The notes beneath the pieces were generated by a model, which was not told the origin of the DNA, did no database searches, and saw only the letters and a program-made list of their open reading frames with translations. Source: Cornus controversa (Eukaryota > Streptophyta > Magnoliopsida > Cornales > Cornaceae). Taken from it: a stretch of 64,000 bases of DNA. The position numbers and the translations under genes are program-made. This document shows, one piece after another, positions 1 to 10,694 of this stretch (within the stretch, counting starts at the first letter, position 1; each line of letters opens with the position of its first letter). The DNA is taken from contig CM048852.1 of NCBI GenBank assembly GCA_026545225.1, positions 13,178,146 to 13,242,145 on the forward strand. The letters are read 5' to 3'.

Positions 1-1394
1 ATCACAACTGTATGGTGCTATGTGCCATATTTTACTCTCTAGACATCCAAAAGAATCGAGTATAGCCACAACGATTCTAAACTAGTTTCTTTTGAGTTAT
101 TTCAATTAGAAAAGTTCCAATTCGATAAAAATCGTGCCACAATCAGAATTGTACGTTGCTTTTTATCAAATTAGATCATTTTAACATCCAAAAGAAACAA
201 TGAGCATACTGATCCGATCTTCATCTAGTTTTATTTGGGTCGGTCTGATCCGAAAAGAGCAATTTCTAGCTGAAATCGTGCGTGACCATAACCTTATGGT
301 GTCTTGTGCCAGATTCGACTCTCTAAACGCCCAAAAGAAACACCAATGGGAAAAATGATTTTAAACTAGTTTCGTTTAAGTTGGTTTGACTCGAAAAGTC
401 TTATTCCTATAGAAATCGTTACACAATCAGAATCATACTATGCTTTTTGCCAAATTCGACCGTCTAGAGCACCAAAAGAAACAACGAGCATGCTTATCCT
501 ATGTTCATCCTTTTTTGATTGAGTCGTTCTACTACGAAAAGAGCAATTCCTAGCAAATATCATGCAAGATCAAAACCTTAATGTGCTTTGTGCCATGATC
601 ATAAACGTTTCGTGTTTTGTGCCAGATTCGACTGTCTGAACATCCAAAAGAAACTAGCGTAGGAGAAATCATTTAAACTAGTTTTGTTTGAGTTGTTTTG
701 AGTTGAAAAATCCCATTTCATGAGAAACCGCGCCACAATTAGAATCATCCGCTGCTTTTTGCCAAATTCCACCGTGTAGACGGCCAAAAGAAACAACGAG
801 CATGCTTATCCTATCTTCACACTTTTTTGTTTGAGTCACTCTAGTACAAAAAGAGAAATTCTTAGTAAATATCGTGCATGATCAAAACCGTACGGTGCTT
901 TGTGCCATGATCACAACCATATGGTGCTTTGTGCCAGATTTGACCGTCTAGACATCCAGAAGAAACGAGTATGGCTACAACGATTCAAAACTGCTTTCGT
1001 TTTAGTTGCTTCGATTCAAAAAGTTCATTTCTTAAGAAATCGTGCCACAATCAGAATTGTATGTTGCTTTTTTGTCAAATTAGATCATTTAAACGTCCAA
1101 AAGAACTAATAAGCATGCCGATACGATCTTCCTCCAATTTTGCATGAGTCCTTCTGATTCGAAACGAGCAATTCCTAATAGAAATTGTGCGTGATCACAA
1201 CCATATGGTGCTTTGTGCCAGATTCGACTATCTAGACATCTAAAAGAAATGGGCATGAGAAAAATGTTTGAAACTAGTTTTGTTTGAGTTGTTTTGAATT
1301 GAAAAGACTCATTTTCAGAGAAATCATGCCACAATCAGAATCATACGCTGGTTTTTGCAAAATTCGACCGTCTATATGTCCAAAAGAAACAACG
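1..1394 (-). repeat. Left arm of a large inverted repeat in the satellite
   Basis: This stretch is the reverse complement of the satellite starting at 1827, with left and right coordinates summing to about 3221 (1334 pairs with 1887, and 1089 with 2132). Identity is clearly higher than between random monomers, so the arms are copies of the same higher-order segment. Similarity weakens towards position 1, where small deletions appear. A spacer of about 430 bp separates the arms. Confidence 0.7.
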
Positions 1395-1826
1395 AGCATT
1401 CAAATCCTATCTTCTTCCTTTTTTGTTTGAGTCGTTCCAACACGAAAAGAGCAATTCCTAGCAAATATCATGCACGACCAAAACCGTATGGTGCTTTGTG
1501 AAAGATTCGACCATCTGGACATCCAAAAGAAAAGAGTATGGCGAAACATATTCTAAACTAGTTTCATTCGAGTGGTATTGAATAAAAAATTTCCTCTTCT
1601 ATAGAAATCGTGCCACAATTAGAATAGTACGTTGCTTTTTGCAAAATTAGATAGTCTAAATGTGGAAAAAAAACAACGAGCATGCTGATCCGATCTTCAT
1701 CCTGTTTTGTTTGAGTCGTTTTGATTCGAAAAGAGCATTTGCTAGCAAAAATCGTGCGTGATCAAAACCGAATGGTGCCTTGGGCCAGATTCAACTGTCT
1801 GGACATCCCGAAGAAACGAGAATGCT

Positions 1827-3200
1827 CGCTGTTTCTTTTGGACGTATAGACAGTCGAATTTTGCAAAAACCAACGTATGATTCTGATTGTGGCATGATTT
1901 CTCTCAAAATGAGACTTTTCTATTCAAAACAACTCAAACAAAACTAGTTTCAAACATTTTTCCCGTGCCCATTTCTTTTGGATGTCCAGATAGTCGAATC
2001 TGGCACAAAGCACCATACGGTTGTGATCACGCACAATTTCTGCTAGGAATTGCTTTTTTCGAATTAGAAGGACTCATGCAAAACTGGATGAAGATCATAT
2101 CGGCATGCTCATTAGTTCTTTTGGACGTTTAAACAATCTAATTTGATAGAAAGTAACATACAATTCTAATTGTGGCACGATTTCTTGAGAAATGGACTTT
2201 TCGAATCGAAACAACTAAAACGAAAGCAGTTTTGAATCGTTGTAGCCGTACTCGTTTCTTTTGGATGTCTAGACGGTCGAATCTGGCACAAAGCACCACA
2301 TAGTTGTGATCATGGCACAAAGCACCGTACGATTTTGATCATGCACCATATTTGCTAGGAATTGCTCTTCTCATACTAGACTGACCTAAACAAAAGAGGA
2401 CGAAGATAGGATAAGCATGCTCGTTATTTTTTGTGGCGGTGTAGACAGTCGAATTTGGTAAAAAGCAACGAATGATTCAAATTGTGGTGAGGTTTCTAAA
2501 GAAATGGGACTTTTCGAGTCAAAACAACTCAAACGAAACTAGTTTAAATCATTTTTCTTGTAATCATGCACGATTTCTGCTGGGAAGAGCTCTTTTCGAA
2601 TCAGAGCGACTCAAACAAAACCGGATGAAGAAAGGATCGGCATGCTTATTGTTTCTTCCAGACGTTTAGACGATCTAATTAGGTAAAAAGCAATGGTCAA
2701 GCATGATTTTTAAAGAAGTGGGACTTTTTGAATCAAAACAACTCAAAAGAAACTAGTTTAGAATCGTTGTCGCCATACTCGTTTCTTTTGGAAGTCCAGA
2801 CAGTAGAATATGGCACGTAGCACCACATGGTTATAATCATGGCACAAAGCACCATACGGTTCTCACCATGCACGATAGTTGCTAGGAATTGCTCTTTTCA
2901 TATTAGAACGACTCAAACAAAAAATTATAAAGATAGGATAAGCATGCTCATTGTTTCTTCTGGACGTCTAGACAGTCGAATTTGGCAAAAAGAAACGTAT
3001 GATTCTGATTGGGGCATGATTTCTATAGAAATTAGACTTTTCGAGTCAAAACAACTTAAACGAAACTAGTTTAAAGTCATTTTTAACATGGCCATTTCTT
3101 TTGGATGTTTAAAGAGTCGAATCTGGCACAAGACACCATACGGTTGTGATCATGCATGATTTTAGCTAGAAATTGCTCTTTTCGAATTAGATCGACTCAA
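1827..3200 (+). repeat. Right arm of the satellite inverted repeat; first 2.3-kb unit copy
   Basis: It pairs in inverted orientation with 1-1394. It also matches 4139-5500 directly at an offset of 2312 bp (1861 aligns with 4173 and 2138 with 4450). It is therefore both an inverted-repeat arm and one member of a higher-order direct repeat. Confidence 0.7.
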
Positions 3201-3601
3201 ATAAAACTAGATGAAGATCGGATCGGCATGCTCATTGTTTCTTTTGGATGTTTAAACGATCTAATTTGGTAAAAAGCAAGGTACCATTCTGATTGTGGCA
3301 CAATTTTTATTGAAGTGGGACTTTTTGAATCGAAACAGCTCAAACGAAACTAGTTTAGAATCGTTGTCTCCATACTCATTTCTTTTGGATGTCCAGACGG
3401 TCGAATCTCGCACAAAGCTCTACACGGTTTTGATCATGCACGATATTTGCTAGGAATTGCTCTTTTCAAATTAGAACGACTCAAACAAAAAAGTATGAAG
3501 ATAGGATAAGCATACTCGTTGTTTCTTTTCGATGTTTAGACGGTCGAGTTTGGGAAAAAGTAGCGTATGATTTTGATTGTGGCACGATTTCTCTAGACAT
3601 G

Positions 3602-3658
3602 GGACTTTTTTTTTATTTGGAAAGGTTAGTGTGTCGCATTCATTCAACAAAAATAGGA
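3602..3658 (+). repeat. ~56-bp extra segment in a satellite monomer (copy 1)
   Basis: The monomer is interrupted by a T-rich stretch and then ggaaaggttagtgtgtcgc, bounded by short ggactt direct repeats. The same interruption with near-identical sequence lies at 6747-6805, in the copy about 3.14 kb away. It is a private marker that ties the two higher-order copies together. Confidence 0.7.
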
Positions 3659-4138
3659 CTTTCCGAGTCACAACAACTCAAACGAAACTAGTTTAAATCA
3701 TTTTTGCAATTCTCGTTTCTTCGGGATGTCCAGACTGTCGAATCTGGCCCAAGGCACCTTTCGGTTTTGATCACGCACGATTTTTTCTAGTAATCGCTCT
3801 TTTTGAATCAAAACAACTCAAACAAAACATGATGAAGATTGGATCAGCATGCTCATTGTTTGTTTTGGACGTTTAGAGTATCTAATTTGGAAAAAAAGCA
3901 ACGTACTATTCTTATTGTGGCACGATTTCTATAAAAGAGGGAATTTTTTATTCAACACCACTCAAATGAAACTAGTTTAGAATATTTTTCGGCATACTCA
4001 TTTCTTTTGGATGTCCAGACGGTCGAATCTGGCACAAAGCATTATACGGTTTTGGTCATGCATGATATTTGTTAGGAATTGCTCTTTTCGTATTAGAACG
4101 ACTCAAACAAAAAAAGAAGAAGATAGTATATGAATGCT

Positions 4139-5894
4139 CATTGTTTCTTTTGGACGTATAGACAGTCGAATTTTGCAAAAACCAGCGTATGATTCTGATT
4201 GTGGCATGATTTCTCTCGAAATGAGACTTTTCGATTCAAAACAACTCAAACAAAACTAGTTTCAAACATTTTTTCCATGCCCATTTCTTTTGGATGTCCA
4301 GATAGTCGAATCTGGCACAAAGCACCATACCGGTTTAATCACGCACAATTTCTGCTAGGAATTACTCTTTTCAAATCAGAAGGACTCATGCGAAACTGGA
4401 TGAAGATCGTATCGGTATGCTCATTAGTTCTTTTGGACATTTAAACGATCTAATTTGACAAAAAGCAACATACAATTCTAATTGTGGCACGATTTCTTAA
4501 GAAATGGACTTTTCGAATCGAAACAACTAAAACGAAAGCAATTTTGAATCGTTGTAGCCATACTCGTTTCTTTTGGATGTCTAGACGGTCGAATCTAGCA
4601 CAAAGCACCACATAGTTGTGACCATGGCACAAAGCACCGTACGATTTTGATCATGCATGATATGTGCTAGGAATTGCTCTTTTCGTACTAGAGTGACCTA
4701 AACAAAAAAGGATGAAGATAGGATAAGCATGCTCATTATTTTTTTTGGCGGTCTAGACAGTCGAATTTGGTAAAAAGCAGCGGATGATTCAAATTGTGGT
4801 GAGGTTTCTAAAGAAATGGGACTTTTTGAGTCAACACAACTCAAACGAAACTAGTTTAAATCATGTTTCTTGTGATCACGCACGATTTCTGCTAGGAAGT
4901 GCTCTTTTCGAATTAGAGCGACTCAAACAAAACTGGATGAAGAAAGGATTGGCATGCTTATTGTTTCTTTTGGACGTTTAGACGATCTAATTAGGCAAAA
5001 AGCAATGGTCAAGCATGATTTTTAAAGAAGTGGGACTTTTTGAATCAAAACAACTCAAAAGAAACTAGTTTAGAATCGTTGTCGCCATACTCGTTTCTTT
5101 TGGAAGTTCAGACTGTAGAATATGGCACATAACACCACACAGTTGTGATCATGTCACAAAGCACCATACGGTTCTCACCATGCATGATAGTTGCTAGGAA
5201 TTGCTCTTTTCATATTAGAACGACTCAAACAAAAAATTATGAAGATAGGATAAGCATTCTCGTTGTTTCTTCTGGACGTATAGACGATCGAATTTGGCAA
5301 AAAGAAACGTATGATTCTGATTGGGGCATGATTTCTATAGAAGTGGGACTTTTTGAGTCAAAACAACTCAATGAACCTAGTTTAAATCATTTCTCCCATG
5401 CTAGTTTCTTTTGGATGTTCAGACAGTCGAATCTAGCATAAAACACCATACAGTTGTGATCATGGCACAAAGCACCACAAGGTTTTGATCTTGGAAGATA
5501 TTTACTAGGAATTGCTCTTTTCGTAGTAGAACGACTCAATCAAAAAAGGATGAACGTAGGATAAGCATGCTCGTTGTTTCTTTTGGTCCTTTAGACGGTC
5601 GAATTTGGCAAAAAGCATAGTATGATTCTGATTGTGGAACGATTTCTATAGAAATCAGAATTTTTGAGTCAAAACAACTTAAACGAAACTAGTTTAAAGT
5701 CATTTTTTACATGGCCGTTTCTTTCGGATGTTTAGAGAGTCGAATCTGGCACAAGACACCGTACGGTTGTGATCACGCACAATTTCAACTACAAATTACT
5801 CATTTCAAACAGAGCGACTCAAATAAAACTAGATGAAGATCGGATTGGCATGCTCATTGTTTCTTTTGGATGTTTAAACGATCTAATTTGGTGA
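4139..5894 (+). repeat. Second higher-order satellite unit (offset 2312 bp)
   Basis: It repeats the monomer order and private variants of 1827-3200, offset by 2312-2318 bp. Part of the same unit appears a third time at about 6960-7705, offset 2717 bp (4801 aligns with 7518). The segment 3060-3790 recurs at about 6200-6950, offset about 3143 bp. The varied offsets point to several unequal exchange events. Confidence 0.65.
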
Positions 5895-6415
5895 ATGAAC
5901 CTAGTTTAAATAATTTTTCCATGCTGGTTTTTTTTGGATGCTCAGATAGTCGAATTTGGCATAAAACACCATACGGTTGTGATCATGGCACAAAGCACCA
6001 TAAGTTTTGATCTTGCACAATATTTACTAGGAATTGCTCTTTTCGTAGCAGAACGACTCAATCAAAAAAGGATGAAAATAAGATAAGCATGCTCGTTGTT
6101 TCTTTTGGTCCTCTAGACGGTTGAATTTGGCAAAAAACATAGTATGATTCTGATTATGGAACAATTTCTATAGAAATAAGACTTTTCGAGTCAAAACAAC
6201 TTGAACGAAACTAGTTTAAAATCATTTTTCCCATGGTCATTTCTTTTGGATGTTTAGAGAGTCGAATCGGCACAAGACACCATACGGTTGTGATCACGCA
6301 TGATTTCAGCTAGAAATTTCTCTTTTCGAATTAGATCGACTCAAATAAAACTAGATGAAGATCGGATCGGCATGCTCATTGTTTCTTTTGGATGTTTAAA
6401 CGATCTAATTTGGTA
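5371..6415 (+). repeat. Tandem duplication of a ~522-bp satellite segment
   Basis: The segment starting atgaacctagtttaaat at 5371 starts again at 5895. The two copies stay parallel through distinctive variants such as ttttggtcctytagacggt (5575 and 6096) and gcatagtatgattctgatt, to about 6410. The offset is 522-524 bp. This is a local duplication younger than the array. Confidence 0.65.
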
Positions 6416-7710
6416 AAAAGCAACATACAATTCTGATTGTGGCACAATTTTTTTTGAAGTGGGACTTTCGAATCGAAACAACTCAAACGAAACTAGTTTA
6501 GAATCGTTGTCTCCATACTTGTTTCTTTTGGATGTCCAGACGGTTGAATCTCGCACAAAGCACTACACGATTTTGATGATGCACGATATTTGCTAGGAAT
6601 TGCTCTTTTCAAATTAGAACGACTCAAACAAAAAAGTATGAAGATAGGATAAGCATACTCGTTGTTTCTTTTCGATGTCTAGATGGTCGAATTTGGCAAA
6701 AAGTAGCGTATAATTCTGATTGTGGCACGATTTCTCTAGACATGGGACTTTTTTTTTATTATTTGGAAAGGTTAGTGTGTTGCATTCATTCAACAAAAAT
6801 AGGACTTTTCGAGTCACAACAACTCAAACGAAACTAGTTTAAATCATTTTTCCCATTCTCGTTTCTTCGAGATGTCCAAACAGTCGATTCTGGCCCAACG
6901 CACCATTCGGTTTTGATCATGCACGATTTTTGCTAGGAAATGCTCTTTTCGAATCAAAACGACTCAAACAAAACTATTTTAAAACATTTTTCCCATGCCC
7001 ATTTCTTTTGGATGTCCAGATAGTCGAATCTGGCAAAAAGCACTATATGGTTATGATCACGCACAATTTCTGCTAGGAATTGCTCTATTCGAATCAGAAG
7101 GACTCATGCAAAACTGGATGAAGATCGTATCGGCATGCTCATTAGTTCTTTTCTACGTTTAAACGATCTAATTTGACAAAAAGCAACATACAATTCAGAT
7201 TGTAGCACGATTTCTTAAAAAATTGACTTTTCAACTCGAAACAACTAAAACAAAAGCAATTTTGAATCGTTGTAGCCATACTCGTTTCTTTTGGATGTCT
7301 AAACGGTCGAATCTGGCACAAAGCACCATATAGTTGTGATCCTGGCACAAAGCACCGTACGATTTTGATTATGCACGATATTTGCTAGGAATTGCTCTTT
7401 TCGTACGAGAGTGACACAAACAAAAAAGGATGAAGATAGGATAAGCATGCTTGTTGTTTCTTTTGGCCGTCTAGAGGTCGAATTTGGCAAAAGGCAACAG
7501 ATGATTCAAATTCTAGCGAGGTTTCTCAAGAAATGGGACTTTTCGAGTCAAAACAACTCAAACGAAACTAGTTTAAATCATTTTTCTTGTGATCACACAC
7601 GATTTCTGCTAGAAAATGCTCTTTTCGAATCAGAGCGACTCAAACAAAACTGGATGAAGAAAGGATTGGCATGCTTATTGTTTCTTTTGGACGTTTAGAA
7701 GATCTAAAGT

Positions 7711-9191
7711 CTACATTTCATATAATTGCATAAAGGAATAACCAATGCACAATTTAGCTACGTGTCATGCTTCCTAACATTTTAGTCAAAACAATACGTT
7801 CATTTTCCTGGCATACTCATCAAATACATTGAACAACTATAATTTCACAACATATCTCATTTCACAAACCATCATATCTATAACATATGATACATACGAA
7901 TTTATCAACAAATCCACTTACTTCACATAAGTCACATCACTTCACATAGTTCAACACAAAAATCACATTGTACTCGAAATTGAATTCACACTCACACCAC
8001 ACTCCCGAGATATGTACCGAAGTCCCAGATCTTAAAAACCCTTTGGCTATTTCGGGCTACTAACCCGTCCGGTCACCACCCACTTGCGCAAGGTAGAGGA
8101 CTTTCAACCCCAAAGAGGATGTTTTTCTCTTCTATTTTCTATGAGTCATTCCCGAGTATTCATTACAAACACAAAATACTTCACATTCTTACACATACAT
8201 TCGCACATTAGATGCATTGCACTCAATACATGCCCTATATCCATTCTAGCATGTTATTCAACCATTCACAATGCCACAAGCATACTTTCAATTCCCAAAC
8301 TCAAGCCTTTCAATAATTTCACCAAAGTTCACATATGCAATCCATATATCAACTTGCACAATTAAACAATTCATGCATTCAATGACATCTATCAACCATT
8401 TCCAATTTAAAAGACATATCTCATCAATTAAATTCAACAATAAATTCACAAAATCTCATATTATCATATATAACACAATTACATCAATTTTATGCTAAAA
8501 ATATGAAATTAAACTTGGAATGTAAGACACAACACACACCCCCTACCTCAATAGCTATAGTTTCAAGCTATTCCTTACTTCAGTTGAAAAAAATTACTTT
8601 CTTAAAAATTAATTTCGGACCGATCAAATCCAAGCCTTCATCGCATAGATCGTTTCTTTCTTTTTTGGCGAACTCAAAATCCCACCCGAAGTCCCTCTAA
8701 ATTGATGAAGAAGAGAAGGAGAAAAAGTTGTTACTTATGTATGTATATATATGATGTTCACGGCTGAGGGAAGAAGAGAATAGGGCTGGGTTCTCTCCTC
8801 TTCTATTTATAGAAAAAAGACTTACCCATAATTACAACAATGCCATTACTTTTTCACTAAACCTTCCCGGACTCGTTTTCGGAGTTCCGTAACTCCGATT
8901 GACACGAAATTGATTCCGTAGCTCGTCAAATATTTTATTTAAGCTACCCTTCGAATTTGATGTCATTCCGAGACTTTTGGATTTTTAGGGCCCACGGTCC
9001 CGCGCCCTTGGGTTGACCGGACTCGAAAAAGTCAACTTTTGCCAAACGCTCCAAAAATTTCTCCAAACCTTAGATATGTTATCTAAACATGTATTTCACA
9101 TTTAAAACACATATAAAATCATTTAAAGCATCAATACGACAATTAAATGAAATTATAAGAAAATCAGCCAAAAATGGTCACAGTTCTTACA
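7711..9191 (-). mobile_element. Truncated Ty3/Gypsy-type LTR, probably minus orientation
   Basis: The right part is homologous to the end of the solo LTR at 53999-56736. Shared features are the block around cgggctactaacccg (near 8058 and 55570), a purine/pyrimidine-rich leader, gggcccacggtcccg-like and ttgaccggactc-like runs, and a closing agccaaaaatgg block just before the terminal TACA at 9188-9191. On the minus strand a good TATA box, ctataaatag, lies near 8800, which suggests that U3 begins at 9191 and transcription runs leftward. The opposite end is missing, cut at the satellite boundary near 7710. The Gypsy assignment is inferred from LTR style only. Confidence 0.6.
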
Positions 9192-9801
9192 AATAATGTA
9201 TTTGCTCGACCATATAACTAATAAAGAACTATAAAGCATAAACAATAAATTATTTAACAAACATTCAAACTAAAAATAAACTATGTAGCTTAAATAATAA
9301 TTTATTTAACAAACTATATAATTAATAAAACTATATAGCATAAATAATAATATATTATGTATTAAAAACTATTTAACATAAATAATCAGCTAAATTAATT
9401 ATGAATTATAAAATATTTAACATAAATAATAAACTAAACTAAAGTCGAATCGAAACTCTTAATCCTAAACCGAAAACCTAGAACCCGAAACAAGAAAACT
9501 CAAATCTTCAAACCCCAAACAAATTATGTAATTAATAGACTATGTGGCTAATAATAAAGCCTAAATTTTAAATCCCGAATCCCCAAACTCAAAACCCTGA
9601 AACCAATCCCTAACCCTTTTGCAGTATAAATAATAATATATTAAAAAAATATCTGATAACTATGTAACATAAATAATAATTAATTTAACAAACGATATAA
9701 CTAATAATGAAGTATGAAGCACAAATAATAAATTAGTTAACTAACTATTTAACTAATAATTGACTACATAGCTTAAATAATAAGCTATTTAACAAGCTAT
9801 A
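9192..9801. repeat. AT-rich 52-bp-subunit array, block 1
   Basis: This is degenerate tandem DNA rich in taaataataatttattt and aactatgtagcataaataa. It also holds a C-rich module (about 9440-9620) with strings such as cctaaaccgaaaacctag and aatccctaaccc. It is the first block of the large AT-rich array and has no coding potential. The TRIM at 9802 interrupts it. Confidence 0.85.
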
Positions 9802-10052
9802 TGTAATACCCCGCTCCAACACATGGTATGATATTGTCCGCTTTGGGCCTGAGCCCGCACGATTTTGCTCTTGAGTTTTACCCCCAAAAGCCTTATTCCA
9901 TTTGAAAAGAACATACGACATATAAACACATCCCATTTTTTCACACCCAGGCGATGTGGGATTGAGCACCCTGTACCCTGTCAGTGTGGTAACTCAATCC
10001 ATTGTCTGTCTTCGCACTCGCCCACTCACACCCATCCACAAGGGTTACTACA
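9802..10052 (-). repeat. TRIM LTR (3' LTR in element orientation)
   Basis: This 251-bp LTR reads TGTAATACCCCGCTCC on the plus strand at its left end and closes at gttactaca. It is the outermost copy, next to the left target duplication. Confidence 0.85.
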
Positions 10053-10122
10053 ATCCACTCCCCCACGAGGCCCGACATCCTCGTCGGCACATTTCCGACT
10101 AGGTTCAGGTTTTGATACCAAC

Positions 10123-10377
10123 TGTAACTATAATACCCCGCTCCAACATATGGTATGATATTGTCCGCTTTGGGCCTGAGCCCGCACGGTTCTTCTCTTG
10201 GATTTTACCCCAAAAGACCTCATACCATTTGAAGAGAACATACTACATATAAGCACATCCCTTTTCCACACCCAGGCGATGTGGGATTGAACACCCTGTA
10301 CCCTGTCAATGTTGTAGCTCAGCCCAGTGTCTGTCTTCGCACCCGCCCACTCACACCCGTCCATAAGGGTTACTACA
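10123..10377 (-). repeat. TRIM LTR (middle copy)
   Basis: This 255-bp copy carries a 6-bp insertion near its left edge (tgtaactataatacc, where the other copies read tgtaatacc). The inserted bases include ctata, the same letters as the target duplication, which may be chance. It is shared by the two internal regions. Confidence 0.8.
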
Positions 10378-10436
10378 ATCCACCCCCCTACGAGACCCGA
10401 CGTCCTCGTAGACACACTTCCAGCTGGGTTCAGGAT

Positions 10437-10446
10437 CTGATACCAA
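10437..10446 (-). other. Primer-binding site of the TRIM
   Basis: The minus strand reads tggtatcaga directly after the 5' LTR, matching the start of the common plant PBS complementary to initiator Met-tRNA. The second internal region has a one-base variant near 10112-10121. The G-rich polypurine tracts lie at the other edges of the internal regions, just right of 10052 and 10377. Confidence 0.8.
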
Positions 10447-10447
10447 C

Positions 10448-10694
10448 TGTAATACCCTGCTCTCACATGATATGATATTGTCCGCTTTGGGCCTGAGCCC
10501 GCACAGTTTTGCTCTTGGGTTTTACTCCAAAAGGCCTCATACCATTTGAAGAGAACATACTACATATAAGCACATCCCTTTTCCACACCCAGACGATGTG
10601 GGATTGAACACCCTGTACCCTGTCAGTGTGGTAGCTTAACCCAGTGTCTGTCTTCGCACCCACCCACTCACACTCGTCCACAAGGGTTACTACA
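10448..10694 (-). repeat. TRIM LTR (5' LTR in element orientation)
   Basis: This 247-bp copy is followed on the minus strand directly by the primer-binding site, so it is the 5' LTR. Confidence 0.85.

Larger units (their letters stand above)
1..7710. repeat. Satellite array of ~140-170 bp monomers
   Basis: The whole stretch is built from diverged copies of one monomer. A landmark close to tttcttttggaygtc followed by gtcgaat and tggcaaaaagca recurs about every 140-170 bp, for example near 1831, 1971, 2114, 2254 and 2424. Two subtypes tend to alternate. One carries a block like gactcaaacaaaactggatg and then a gatcggcatgctc-like block; the other carries caactcaaacgaaactagtt. Copies read in minus orientation up to about 1822 and in plus orientation after it. 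There is no transposase, and the open frames in it follow the monomer period, so I treat it as noncoding satellite. It ends at about 7710, where an LTR relic begins. I do not recognise the family by name. Confidence 0.9.
9802..10694 (-). mobile_element. TRIM retrotransposon with three LTRs (LTR-int-LTR-int-LTR)
   Basis: This 893-bp element consists of three LTR copies of 251, 255 and 247 bp separated by two 70-bp internal regions. Read on the minus strand, each LTR begins TGTAGTAACCC and ends TATTACA, apart from small changes. Right after an LTR comes tggtatcaga, the plant initiator-methionine tRNA primer-binding site, and just before the next LTR lies a purine tract rich in G. No protein is encoded, as expected for a terminal-repeat retrotransposon in miniature, which depends on enzymes of other elements. 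The 5-bp target-site duplication ctata (9797-9801 and 10695-10699) flanks the whole block, so the triple structure either inserted as one unit or arose by unequal recombination after insertion. Confidence 0.9.

Noticed and set aside
1800..1840. A perfect palindrome centred at 1822
   Set aside because: Only about 25 bp around the switch point are self-complementary. The long arms pair with a centre near 1610 and a 430-bp spacer.
600..7700. Open frames of 60-98 residues beginning MWHDFS, MCHDHN or MIQIVV
   Set aside because: They repeat with the satellite period and on both strands, and they drift in frame. They reflect monomer similarity, not a gene family.
9865..10681. Open frames of 64-112 residues in the TRIM
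   Set aside because: They coincide with LTR copies on both strands and TRIM elements encode no protein.
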